Notes under the pieces: model-generated
Database searches by the model: none
What the model was told of the DNA's origin: nothing
What the model saw: the letters and a program-made list of their open reading frames with translations, nothing else
Shown: positions 52,686 through 61,117 of the stretch, one piece after another
Layout of the letters: each line of letters begins with the position of its first letter
Numbering within the stretch: position 1 is the stretch's first letter
Translations under genes and position numbers: made by a program
Assembly (NCBI RefSeq): GCF_038396635.1
Contig: NZ_CP121687.1
Coordinates: 2,950,561 to 3,014,560 of the forward strand
Direction: 5' to 3'
Length of the DNA stretch: 64,000 nt
Source of the DNA: Defluviitalea saccharophila
GTDB lineage: Bacteria > Bacillota > Clostridia > Lachnospirales > Defluviitaleaceae

Positions 52686-53585
52686 ATGATAACTGTAAAG
52701 GGACTTCAAAAGAAGTTTAAAAATTTTTATGCCCTCAAGAACGTGGATATGCACGTAAAAAAAGGCGAAATATACGGCTTTATAGGCCCAAACGGCTCGG
52801 GCAAAACCTCGACGATGAACATTCTCGCTGGCCTCTCCCGCCCCGCGCAGGGTGAATGTACCGTGAATGGATTGGATGTCACAAAGCTTACTCATCCCGG
52901 TGATCTCAAAATCGGTTACCTCCCCGAGGATCCTAAATTCTATCCATGGATGACCGCGCATGAAACCCTTGACTACTTGTCCGGTGGGCGGAACACTGGA
53001 CATACTGGAGAGATACTGAGGTGGACGGGATTATTGGATGCGCGGAATCGCCGCGTGGGCGGATTCTCTCGTGGCATGAAGCAGCGCCTGGGCATTGGTG
53101 CCGCTCTCATACGCAACCCGGAGTTGCTTATTCTTGATGAGCCATCCTCTGCCCTTGATCCTGAGGGAAGAAGCGAGGTGCTGCGCCTTATCAAGGACCT
53201 GAAAGGCATGGGTAAAACCATTCTGTTTTCCACGCATATTTTAGACGATGTGGAGCGCATCTGCGACACGGTCGGCATGATCGATGCAGGACAGATGCTA
53301 TTTGAAAAGCCACTTGCGCAGCTTCAAAAAGAGAACACGCAGCCGATTTTTGACATCACTCCTGTTCATCCAGTCGAATCGAGTATATTGGACGCATTGG
53401 AGCAGCTGACCGGTTTAGTATCCTTAGCAAAATCGGGAAAGTCCTTCACTATCAAAGTGGCTGATAATGGGGTTTCCGTGTCAGTGATGCGATTATTGGC
53501 AGATAGTGGAATCTTGATAGAATCCTTTTCCCTACGCAAGGCTCGCTTAGAGGATTTGTTTTTGCAGGGGGTGAACACGAAATGA
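52686..53585 (+). CDS. ABC transporter ATPase (exporter, CcmA/NatA type)
   Basis: 299 residues: Walker A G-P-N-G-S-G-K-T at 34-41, signature 'GFSRGMKQRLG', Walker B 'LLILDEPSSALDPEG', switch His in 'FSTHILDDV', then a C-terminal extension of about 90 residues usual for drug/peptide exporters. Overlaps the ABC-2 permease gene by 4 bp. Substrate unknown; antibiotic or peptide export/resistance is the common role next to a NarL two-component system. Confidence 0.9.
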   Translation: MITVKGLQKKFKNFYALKNVDMHVKKGEIYGFIGPNGSGKTSTMNILAGLSRPAQGECTVNGLDVTKLTHPGDLKIGYLPEDPKFYPWMTAHETLDYLSGGRNTGHTGEILRWTGLLDARNRRVGGFSRGMKQRLGIGAALIRNPELLILDEPSSALDPEGRSEVLRLIKDLKGMGKTILFSTHILDDVERICDTVGMIDAGQMLFEKPLAQLQKENTQPIFDITPVHPVESSILDALEQLTGLVSLAKSGKSFTIKVADNGVSVSVMRLLADSGILIESFSLRKARLEDLFLQGVNTK

Positions 53586-54364
53586 AAACTGAGATTATCA
53601 AGGAACTGCGTTACGCCATAAGAAGTGGTCGAGCTTTGATTCTATTTGCGAGTTTTCTATTTTTTGCGTTGCTTACCCCCGTGATGCTCAAGGTGGTACT
53701 TCCAATGGTACTATCCGGTCAGCTTGGCGGGGAAACGACGCAGGGTATCAGCGGCCTGACCGATATGACCCAGCTTGACTGCATTCGCAACTATATGGAC
53801 GATGTACTACAGATCGGAACAATCATCATTGCTTTTACGCTGTGCGGACTTACTGCGTCTGAGATTCGGGATAACACATGGGTATTGCCCTTGTGCGCCA
53901 GCAAACGATTCGGGCGGATGGTTGGCGCGAAACTGCTGGTTTTCGGTGTTTTGATGGTATTAGTCCCCATTATAGCGCTGCTTGTCGATTATGGTTATTC
54001 TGGGCTACTCTTTGGCTTTGAAATCGGAGTTATCCCTATTCTATACGGCGGACTGCTGCAGGGGATTTATGTTTTGTTTTTACTATCCTGCCTGATGACG
54101 TGGGGCGTCATAATAAGAAGGCCGATTCCCGCCGGGTTTTTGACGTTGGTAACGGCATTTGGAATACACTTCATTTCTTCCTTACTCAATATCCAGAGAT
54201 GGACACCTTCCGGATTATTGGTTGAAGCCCAAAAACTTATGCCATCGGTTACTCCATCGTTACTTATCCCGATAGCGGTGACAGCGCTAATTATCGTTTT
54301 TATGACCGTTCTCACCTTGTCAAGGCTCAGAAATTTGGAGTGGAATGTGCGTGCCGCGCAGTGA
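53582..54364 (+). CDS. ABC-2 type permease
   Basis: 260 residues with six hydrophobic segments, the first after 'EIIKELRYAIRSGRALILFA', typical of ABC-2 permeases. 'LGGETTQGISGLTDMTQLDC' forms the first extracellular loop. Works with the preceding ATPase as an exporter. ATGA coupling. Confidence 0.87.
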   Translation: MKTEIIKELRYAIRSGRALILFASFLFFALLTPVMLKVVLPMVLSGQLGGETTQGISGLTDMTQLDCIRNYMDDVLQIGTIIIAFTLCGLTASEIRDNTWVLPLCASKRFGRMVGAKLLVFGVLMVLVPIIALLVDYGYSGLLFGFEIGVIPILYGGLLQGIYVLFLLSCLMTWGVIIRRPIPAGFLTLVTAFGIHFISSLLNIQRWTPSGLLVEAQKLMPSVTPSLLIPIAVTALIIVFMTVLTLSRLRNLEWNVRAAQ

Positions 54365-54417
54365 GAAAATTATGAGGTATGCGTATGAAGAACGCAAGAA
54401 TTCTTGGAGGTCACAGG

Positions 54418-55869
54418 ATGTGGATATGGTTTATCCTTACATCCATAATAATTAGCTTGCTCGTCATGCTGTTAACCGGCAGTCTGCAAATGGGGCGGAA
54501 TATGCGTGCCGATGCCCCGCTTGACGAATTTGAGGCACATATGGATGAACGCATTCCCACCATGATGAAGCTGTATGGGATTCCAGGCTGCAACATCGCA
54601 CTTGTGAAGGATGGCGAAATCGCATGGATTGAGGGCTATGGTTATGCAGATGTTGAAAGCGGCAGGGCGTTGACAACCGATACGCCCATGAGTGTTCAAT
54701 CCATTACAAAATCTGTTACGGCTTGGGGAGTTATGCGGCTTAGGGAGAGGGGTCTCATCGACTTGGATACTCCGGTGTCGCAGTATCTGAAAAGCTGGCA
54801 ATTTCCGTTGAGTACCTATCCGGCGGAAAAAATTACGGTACGGCAGCTTTTAAGTCACACATCTGGGATGCCATTGGGGGATTTTACTAACACCTATTAC
54901 CCCGGCGAGGACATTCCCTCCAACCGGGATGTGATGACCGGGGAAGCGGTGCTGATGCGCAAGCCGGGGACAGAATTTTCGTATTCTAACACAGGCTATA
55001 ACATATTAGAGATATTAATCGAGGATGTCACTGGACAAAGCTTTCCCGAATATATACGCACAGAAGTTTTACTGCCGCTGGGCATGGATAACGCTGCCTT
55101 TGATATAGACGAGGAAGTGACGCCTTACCCACCTACGGGGTATAACCTCAGAGAGGAGCCGGTTCCGGTCTATCTCTATCCCTCAAAGGCTTCAGGAGGT
55201 CTGTTTGCCACAGCTCACGATATTGCTCGCTTTGCGGCGGCGGGTATGCAAGAAAATCCTGTTCTAAGTGTCGAGAGCATTAGTCGGATGTATCAACCTG
55301 AGTGCCGTAAAGTTGGCATTTACGGTTTGATATTTGAGGCGTATGGATTTGGTCATTATATTGAAAAGCTGCCAAACGGTGCGCTCTCAGTTTCTCACGG
55401 CGGCCAAGGCAACGGCATCATGACGCATATGCAGGCTGTGCCGGAGACAGGCGACGCCATCGTGATTCTCACAAACAGCCAACGAAGCTGGCCTTTCATT
55501 GCATATGTTTTAAGTGATTGGGCGCAGTGGCGAGGGTTTCCTTCTGTCGGCATGGGAAGGATTATCTGGGGGCATTACGTACTCTGCGCTGTGATCGGTA
55601 TGTTGATCTCGGCAAGCCAACTGGTGATATTGAGGCTGGTCTCGACCTTTTATCAGCAAAAGCGAACGGAGTTCAAATTGCTTCGAGTTAGTGCAGCATT
55701 TATTCTGCTCGGAGTTCTAATCTTGTGCGCTTGCCAGAGATACTTATTTATAACTTCGGTTTTTCCGGTTCTGTCTGTGTGGCTTGGGGGTACAGCATTC
55801 GTGTTCTCTATAGTACTGCTTTTGTCCGTAGTGTTACCCACATGCCCAAGAAAGAAAGATAAACTCTAA
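54418..55869 (+). CDS. membrane-bound class C beta-lactamase/PBP-like serine hydrolase
   Basis: 483 residues. N-terminal membrane anchor, then a beta-lactamase-fold domain: nucleophile Ser95 in S-I-T-K (S-x-x-K), Y-S-N in 'EFSYSNTGYN', and the H-G-G third motif in 'SHGGQGNG'. Four C-terminal helices follow (from about 385). Such proteins act as D-aminopeptidases, esterases or peptide-antibiotic hydrolases; beta-lactam resistance is not implied. Start at 54418 after GGAGG; an ATG at 54379 is a weaker choice. Probably in the exporter operon. Confidence 0.87.
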   Translation: MWIWFILTSIIISLLVMLLTGSLQMGRNMRADAPLDEFEAHMDERIPTMMKLYGIPGCNIALVKDGEIAWIEGYGYADVESGRALTTDTPMSVQSITKSVTAWGVMRLRERGLIDLDTPVSQYLKSWQFPLSTYPAEKITVRQLLSHTSGMPLGDFTNTYYPGEDIPSNRDVMTGEAVLMRKPGTEFSYSNTGYNILEILIEDVTGQSFPEYIRTEVLLPLGMDNAAFDIDEEVTPYPPTGYNLREEPVPVYLYPSKASGGLFATAHDIARFAAAGMQENPVLSVESISRMYQPECRKVGIYGLIFEAYGFGHYIEKLPNGALSVSHGGQGNGIMTHMQAVPETGDAIVILTNSQRSWPFIAYVLSDWAQWRGFPSVGMGRIIWGHYVLCAVIGMLISASQLVILRLVSTFYQQKRTEFKLLRVSAAFILLGVLILCACQRYLFITSVFPVLSVWLGGTAFVFSIVLLLSVVLPTCPRKKDKL

Positions 55870-55994
55870 TGATAAATTTAGCATCGGATATGTGATTTCC
55901 GTTTTTGTTACCTGATATATTACTGCGGTCACTTATCAGATAACAATTTATTTTTTACAATAAACATGAAATACGATAATGGTTCAGAGGAGGA

Positions 55995-56480
55995 TTGATC
56001 ATGAAAAAAACAATAAACCAGCGCCCCGTCATCCCATTTACTCTGCGGTTTGTTGCAATACACACGCTGACCTATCTGGTCTTCGGAATTTTCTTTATGC
56101 TGGTCAGTAGATATTTTGAATATTTCAAAAGCGACCCGATATTCGATTTGGTGATGAAACCATCTGATTCGTTGTCCGTAGGGCTTGCGCCCCTTGCACA
56201 GGTATTGCGCGGTGCGCTTTTAGCGCTTGCAATTTTTCCGTTCCGTGAGGTCATCATCGGGCGCAGATTGGGCTGGATCAAGCTGTTTTTTTTACTGTTT
56301 GTTCTCACCAGTATCGGCGCTGTGATTACAGGCCCAGGGTCGATTGAAGGCTTTCTGTATACCCGATTCTCGTTCAATCCGTTGATCGGATATCCGGAAA
56401 TCGCCCTGCAAATGCTTGCGTTTTCTTGGCTATTCTGCCACTGGCAGGGGAAAAAGACCGCAAAAATAAACACAAAATAA
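55995..56480 (+). CDS. hypothetical four-helix membrane protein
   Basis: 161 residues with four predicted helices (about 15-38, 60-85, 95-115, 130-150) and a basic C-terminus. 'APLAQVLRGALLALAIFPFR' is a recognisable feature but no family is assigned. GAGGAGG before the ATG. Co-directional with the hydrolase, 125 bp away. Confidence 0.65.
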   Translation: MIMKKTINQRPVIPFTLRFVAIHTLTYLVFGIFFMLVSRYFEYFKSDPIFDLVMKPSDSLSVGLAPLAQVLRGALLALAIFPFREVIIGRRLGWIKLFFLLFVLTSIGAVITGPGSIEGFLYTRFSFNPLIGYPEIALQMLAFSWLFCHWQGKKTAKINTK

Positions 56481-56503
56481 ATTAATTAAGGGAGGTTTGA
56501 CTT

Positions 56504-56938
56504 ATGGATCATGTTGTATATCTTGATGCGAAAGAAAAGGAACTGGACAAACTCAGAAGTGGCCAGAAAAGTATGATTATCCGGGGTGCTGCCGGAAGAA
56601 AACTACCACACGGACGGGTTCATCCCGGCGAGGTTTTATGGTTTGTTGAAAACAGCGGCGATGGACTGGTGCGATGCTGCGCCACGGTAAAAAAGGTATT
56701 TAGCTCAGAAAAGTTGACCGAGGAGGAATCTCAAAAGCTTATTTCAGATCATCAGACGATGCTTTGTCTTACCCCTAATCAGATTAAGCGATGGGGCGGC
56801 AAACGCTATCTTGTGCTAATTGAGGTGGAAGATTTGCAGGAAATTACTCCTTTTGCGGTTGATCGAAGTAGCTACGGAAATATGGATGACTGGCTGCCTG
56901 CCGAAGATATTGAAAGCATAAAAAAACAACCTCTCTGA
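56504..56938 (+). CDS. ASCH/PUA-like domain protein
   Basis: 144 residues. 'MDHVVYLDAKEKELDKLRSG', 'MIIRGAAGRKLPHGRVHPGE', 'GGKRYLVLIEVEDLQEITPF' and 'MDDWLPAEDI' fit a beta-barrel of the ASCH/PUA-like group, proteins that may bind RNA or modified nucleotides. Exact family not certain. GGGAGG before the ATG. Last gene of the GC-richer cassette; 180 bp after it nothing recognisable occurs until the repeats at 57.16 kb. Confidence 0.55.
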   Translation: MDHVVYLDAKEKELDKLRSGQKSMIIRGAAGRKLPHGRVHPGEVLWFVENSGDGLVRCCATVKKVFSSEKLTEEESQKLISDHQTMLCLTPNQIKRWGGKRYLVLIEVEDLQEITPFAVDRSSYGNMDDWLPAEDIESIKKQPL

Positions 56939-57134
56939 TCTGTGTTGGAAACAGAGAGGACGAAGTGGATTGCTACCGGTGGAAAAAAGTAGCACAAAGC
57001 ACAATTGTTTTGCATGGGCATTAAAGAACGAAATCGTTAGAAGATGCACCGATACAAAATAGTGGGGTGCAAATTTTAACGATTTGCTTTGGAGCAGTGC
57101 ATTTTATCAATAGTTAGTTCCTTTGCCACCGGAG

Positions 57135-57986
57135 ATGACAGGAATTAAACCCCATGTATCGACTTGTTCCCTCGAACGGACAAAAACTGTAGAACTGTTC
57201 CCGCGAACAGAGGGTACCCATAAAAACCATGCTCGACCTATTCCCGCGAACGGACAAAACGAAAAATACAGACCAGACATCGAGGTGAGCCTATCGTTCC
57301 ATGTGGTTAGTAACACGGTAAAGAAAAACAGTCCGCCTGCTGCTCCGATCATCGTCAGTCCTATGACCGGAAAGTCTACTTATAACACTACACCACGCTT
57401 TATGATTACTACAGGCACTGAACCAGACGGTCAGACACAGATTGTGGAAGTAAAGATTGATTCAGGTGAGTGGGTTAATAGTGTGGATAATCCTGAGAGA
57501 TTTTCTACGAGTGGCTATCTGGGAAATGGTGTTAGTACGGTGTACCAAGCGGAACCGCTTGCAGCAGGAAACCATACTGTAACCTTCCGCTGTCTTGATA
57601 GTGATATTGAGTCGGCAAGCGCAGAAGTTGTCCGGACATTTACTATATTACAGCCACCTTTTGAAACGATTACTGCAAATGAGACTGTTGTAAAGGCAGC
57701 ACATATTCAGACACTTCGAACCGCTTTAAATATAGTGCTAAGTTATTACAACTTATCCCCAATAATTTGGAGTGAAGAAATTATTGCGGGAAGAACAACA
57801 GTTAAAAAATGGCCATTTCACATTACTGAAATCCGAAAAGCTATTGATACTATAATTACAGTGGTTAATGGTTTTGACTCTTCTGCAGCATTTGATATAC
57901 CACCTGTGACATGGCTCCCTATTGGAACAGGGCGTCCAAAGGCGGATGTGATGCAACAAATCCACGATCTTATACTGATGCTGTAA
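57135..57986 (+). CDS. phage tail/fibre protein, 3' fragment
   Basis: From about residue 45 ('RPDIEVSLSFHVVSNTV') the product looks like a genuine phage tail protein: an Ig-like segment ('PMTGKSTYNTTPRFMITTGT', 'GNHTVTFRCLDSDI') and a C-terminal helical region ending 'DVMQQIHDLILML'. The first ~40 residues are translated repeat DNA (57159-57260) and are unlikely to be original, so the gene is a truncated distal part of a larger tail gene. No ribosome site of note. Terminator follows. Confidence 0.6.
   Translation: MTGIKPHVSTCSLERTKTVELFPRTEGTHKNHARPIPANGQNEKYRPDIEVSLSFHVVSNTVKKNSPPAAPIIVSPMTGKSTYNTTPRFMITTGTEPDGQTQIVEVKIDSGEWVNSVDNPERFSTSGYLGNGVSTVYQAEPLAAGNHTVTFRCLDSDIESASAEVVRTFTILQPPFETITANETVVKAAHIQTLRTALNIVLSYYNLSPIIWSEEIIAGRTTVKKWPFHITEIRKAIDTIITVVNGFDSSAAFDIPPVTWLPIGTGRPKADVMQQIHDLILML
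57159..57260. repeat. three copies of a GTTC-N4-GAAC dyad repeat
   Basis: Copies at 57159-57185, 57189-57210 and 57233-57260 share TCGAC(C/T)TGTTCCCGCGAACGGA with changes; the centre is GTTC-CCGC-GAAC (third copy ATTC...GAAC). Centres are 31 and 43 bp apart. A fourth, partial copy (TTCGACCTGTTCCCGCGG) is at 60778-60795 just before the SHOCT/recombinase genes. See findings. Confidence 0.7.
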
Positions 57987-58005
57987 GGTGTGTGATACGG
58001 CAACA

Positions 58006-58036
58006 GCACTCTTGTATTTTACAGGGGTGCTTTTTT
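58006..58036 (+). terminator. rho-independent terminator
   Basis: GCACTC (58006-58011) with GGGTGC (58025-58030), then six T. Follows the tail fragment. Confidence 0.75.
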
Positions 58037-58070
58037 AAATACACAAATTAATGTAATGGAGGTGTTTACA

Positions 58071-58512
58071 GTGAAAGAGATTTGGAATTGGATACAGTTA
58101 GCTTTTGCGGCTGTTGGTGCTTTTCTTGGATGGTTTCTCGGCGGGTTTGACGGATTTCTATATACACTGGTCACTTTTGTAGCTATTGATTATCTGACAG
58201 GTGTCCTTTGTGCGATTACAGATAAAAAGCTGTCCAGCGAAATTGGTGCCAAGGGAATTTTAAAAAAAGGTGCTCATCTTTGTAATGGTAGGTATCGCTC
58301 ATATTCTTGATACACAAATTTTGGGGAGTGCAGGATACGATGGCAGCGCTTTGCGAACAGCGGTAATCTTTTTCTACCTAAGTAACGAGGGTGTATCCAT
58401 TTTGGAGAATGCAGGTCAGATTGGACTACCCATCCCAGAAAAACTAAAGGCGGTTCTTAAGCAACTACATGGTCGTGATGAGGAATCTCCTAAGCCAGGT
58501 GATGAAATATGA
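58071..58512 (+). pseudogene. phage holin (toxin secretion/phage lysis type), frameshifted
   Basis: Frame 1 reads 'MKEIWNWIQLAFAAVGAFLG' and 'IDYLTGVLCAITDKKLSSEI' to 'GAKGILKK', then frame 2 continues 'VLIFVMVGIAHILDTQILGS' to the end at 58512. The break is at a run of seven A (58262-58268); six would restore one frame of about 146 residues, the normal length of phage_holin_4 proteins. Such holins form the membrane pore for the amidase encoded downstream. Inactive unless slippage or a base-call error in the A run is involved. Start GTG 58071 follows GGAGG. Confidence 0.8.
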
Positions 58513-59891
58513 TTGACTTAACGAAAGCGGTAACGGTATTCATTGGTCGACGCGGTGAACACAATTACCGAAATATTGAGTTTGATGTATCAAGCCTACT
58601 GGAAGATAACTACCCAAGTGCCTCCTTAAATGCGATTTACAAAAGGCCTGATGGGGTTGCATATCCGGTAGTCACGAACTACGCTGATGGTGTCCTTACA
58701 TGGCAGCCCAATGCAACGGACACATCATTTGTTGGTGTTGGTCGGCTTGAAATAAGGGTTACTTATGGTGATGTGGTTGGAAAGAGCGCAAGAATACTAA
58801 CCATAGTCGAGGATGCTCTTGTAGATGGAATTGTTGAACCACCAGAACCTCCTGCACAGGAATGGTTAAATAAAGTGCTTGCAGCTTTAGCTGAACTGGA
58901 TATTGATGAAATAAATAATCTGCTCAACCTCACTTACAATCTATTAAACAACAACTATGATTTGCTAAATACAACACACAATTTGGTTGAGGATACCCGC
59001 GAAAATTTATATAGGCGGACAGGTATTCTACTAAACCATTTGCATCCAATAGAAACAGCTAGTGCACCGGATATGATTAGCCGGAGAGCAGCCATCACAT
59101 TTAACAATATAGCAAATGGAAACAATGTAGTGATTGGCATGATAACATATACTTTCGTTACAGCCTTGGGCAGTCCAGCTGCAAATAATGTGCAGGTTCT
59201 AATTCAAGACACCCTCCGTAATACAGTTAAGACACTTGCTAGAGCTATAAGGGGCATTGATGACGAAATGAATATTGCCTATGGAACTGGGACTGATCCA
59301 AACCCAATTTGTACAGCTTACTGGACAAGTCAAAGGTTTTCCATAGGTAGTACTACCGTTAAGGCAGGTGAGAGCCTTTTCCTACTTGAAAGAGCAGAAA
59401 ATGTGACTTCCGCGATACCCCTCTCATCCACAGCAACGGCTATTATTAGTGACTTCACCCGTTCGGCCTATTCAAGATATATTTTGTCGGGTAATGTCTC
59501 GGGTTCAGGCGGTGCAAACAGTGTTCGTGGTCCTTTGCACACGATATTACCTATTAATAGTGTGGTTATTGGCGGTCAGGGTGGAGAATTGTATACGACG
59601 GCTTATGATTGCCATTTGATAACTCTTTGTCGTCAATCGGATACTAGTGAAAAGGAACTGGACTTGTATATTTCCAATGATGAGGAGACATTCACTAGAA
59701 TTCAACGGAGTACACCTGTCGGATCGAATACTTCAGCAGAATCCTTGCACATTCATATTCAAATGCGGCAGGCCAGAGTTCCAGCAGGTTATGGACTGTA
59801 TATCTGTATGGGAAGTGATGGAACATCATCAAATGCTTATTGTGATTTAAAAGTTTACCTATCACCTGTACCCTGTCCATCTTACACCTGA
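58509..59891 (+). CDS. phage baseplate upper protein (BppU-like)
   Basis: 460 residues. The N-terminal ~110 residues ('IDLTKAVTVFIGRRGEHNYR', 'LNAIYKRPDGVAYPVVTNYA', 'GRLEIRVTYGDVVGKSARIL') match the BppU-type domain of Gram-positive phage baseplates; a helical, Asn/Leu-rich stalk (about 120-165) and a receptor-binding-like C-terminal region follow. The C-terminal part is not recognised. ATGA overlap with the holin gene. Confidence 0.78.
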   Translation: MIDLTKAVTVFIGRRGEHNYRNIEFDVSSLLEDNYPSASLNAIYKRPDGVAYPVVTNYADGVLTWQPNATDTSFVGVGRLEIRVTYGDVVGKSARILTIVEDALVDGIVEPPEPPAQEWLNKVLAALAELDIDEINNLLNLTYNLLNNNYDLLNTTHNLVEDTRENLYRRTGILLNHLHPIETASAPDMISRRAAITFNNIANGNNVVIGMITYTFVTALGSPAANNVQVLIQDTLRNTVKTLARAIRGIDDEMNIAYGTGTDPNPICTAYWTSQRFSIGSTTVKAGESLFLLERAENVTSAIPLSSTATAIISDFTRSAYSRYILSGNVSGSGGANSVRGPLHTILPINSVVIGGQGGELYTTAYDCHLITLCRQSDTSEKELDLYISNDEETFTRIQRSTPVGSNTSAESLHIHIQMRQARVPAGYGLYICMGSDGTSSNAYCDLKVYLSPVPCPSYT

Positions 59892-59921
59892 GCCAAATGA
59901 TTAAATGTTGAGGTGATTATA

Positions 59922-60623
59922 ATGAAATTATACAAACTAATACTTACGAACAATGCCTGCTACAAAGCAGGCAAAACTATAACACCAAAGGGTATAATGG
60001 TTCACTCAACAGGGGCTAACAACCCGTGGTTGAAGAGATATGTTGGTCCGGATGACGGTTTGCTAGGAAAGAATCAATACAACAATCATTGGAATCAGGA
60101 TAAACCCGGAGGTCGTCAAGTTTGTGTCCATGCTTTTATTGGTAAGTTAGCAGATGGCTCCATTGCCACATACCAAACATTGCCTTGGAATCATCGTGGT
60201 TGGCATGCTGGAGGGGATGCGAATAATACCCATATAGGTTTTGAAATTTGCGAGGACGGTCTAACCGATGCCTCGTATTTTTCTGCTGTTTATAAGGAAG
60301 CAGTAGAGCTTTGTGTACATCTTTGCAAACTCTATGGACTAAGTGAGAAGGATATCATCTGTCATAGTGAAGGCTATAAGCAAGGTATAGCCAGTAACCA
60401 TGCGGATGTTATGCACTGGTTTCCTAAGCATGGCAAGACCATGGATACCTTTAGAGCAGATGTTAAGAAACTTCTAAGCGAAGAAGAAAAATCAGCAGAA
60501 CCAGCGAAAAAGAAATACTATCGTGTACAAATAGGTGCATACACTGTCAAAGCAAATGCTGAGGCACAGCTTGCAAAAGCTAAAAAGGCAGGATTTACGG
60601 ATGCATTTATTAAGTATGATTAA
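59922..60623 (+). CDS. N-acetylmuramoyl-L-alanine amidase with SPOR domain (endolysin)
   Basis: Amidase_2 (PGRP-like zinc hydrolase) domain over about residues 12-160: 'GIMVHSTGANNPW' (metal His), 'TLPWNHRGWHAG', 'HIGFEICEDG' and 'ICHSEGYKQGIASNHADVMH' with the remaining ligands. C-terminal SPOR-like repeat 'KKYYRVQIGAYTVKANAEAQ' binds glycan strands. 233 residues. Start at 59922 after GAGGTGAT. Final lysis gene of the phage module. Confidence 0.9.
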   Translation: MKLYKLILTNNACYKAGKTITPKGIMVHSTGANNPWLKRYVGPDDGLLGKNQYNNHWNQDKPGGRQVCVHAFIGKLADGSIATYQTLPWNHRGWHAGGDANNTHIGFEICEDGLTDASYFSAVYKEAVELCVHLCKLYGLSEKDIICHSEGYKQGIASNHADVMHWFPKHGKTMDTFRADVKKLLSEEEKSAEPAKKKYYRVQIGAYTVKANAEAQLAKAKKAGFTDAFIKYD

Positions 60624-60703
60624 TCAAGGGGAGCGAGTTAATAGGCAATTATGCTTTAGCTTTACAGAGTTTCCCTAAAAAATATTAACTATTAGATGTA
60701 TAT

Positions 60704-60740
60704 AGCCTGTGGGGGTTATTCCCTTGCAGGCTCTTTTTTT
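60704..60740 (+). terminator. rho-independent terminator
   Basis: AGCCTG (60704-60709) with CAGGCT (60727-60732), additional GGG/CCC pairs inside, then CTTTTTTT. Ends the lysis module. Confidence 0.85.
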
Positions 60741-60819
60741 ATGCTCTGATTTAATTTAATTTTTACAAATCCTCAACTTCGACCTGTTCCCGCGGCTATT
60801 AGGTAGGAGGTGATTCTAC

Positions 60820-61056
60820 ATGAATCAGCATGAGGATAAAAAAGTTATGAAGATCTCAGATGGGGTTATAGACAAAAGCACCGAATTAAAAAAAATGTCA
60901 CAGGAGCAGCTACAGCGTGAGTTTGATTATATTCAAGCAGAAAAATTGCTGAGAAAGATGCTTCAAAAAGGTTTAATAACGGAGGCAGAATTCAACAAGA
61001 TAGACGCACTCAACCGCCAAACTTTCTCTCCTTTTTTAGCAGAGATAATGCCCTGA
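60820..61056 (+). CDS. SHOCT-domain protein beside recombinases
   Basis: 78 residues; the SHOCT-like C-terminal motif is 'EKLLRKMLQKGLITEAEFNK'. Such small proteins regularly precede serine recombinase genes in clostridial elements and may assist or regulate recombination. GGAGGTGA before the ATG. Lies 62 bp before the first recombinase. Confidence 0.75.
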   Translation: MNQHEDKKVMKISDGVIDKSTELKKMSQEQLQREFDYIQAEKLLRKMLQKGLITEAEFNKIDALNRQTFSPFLAEIMP

Positions 61057-61117
61057 AGTCGTTGATATATAAGGGTTTCAGAGGTAATATGTGACCTACC
61101 AAGAAGGAGGTGAGGCG

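Noticed and set aside
57159..57260. LexA/SOS boxes in the dyad repeats
   Set aside because: Gram-positive LexA sites are GAAC-N4-GTTC; the repeats are GTTC-N4-GAAC, the opposite polarity, and no SOS gene is adjacent.
57159..57260. CRISPR array
   Set aside because: Only three imperfect copies with 31- and 43-bp spacing, partly palindromic, no cas genes; spacers are not of even length.
57107..57352. Minus-strand ORF over the repeats (81 residues)
   Set aside because: It is an open frame produced by the repeat DNA, with no ribosome site, and antisense to the tail fragment.
58255..58275. Programmed -1 frameshift in the holin gene (T-TTA-AAA heptamer)
   Set aside because: The heptamer is in the correct phase, but -1 slippage leads to a stop within a few codons; the continuing frame needs +1, so an extra A is the simpler reading.
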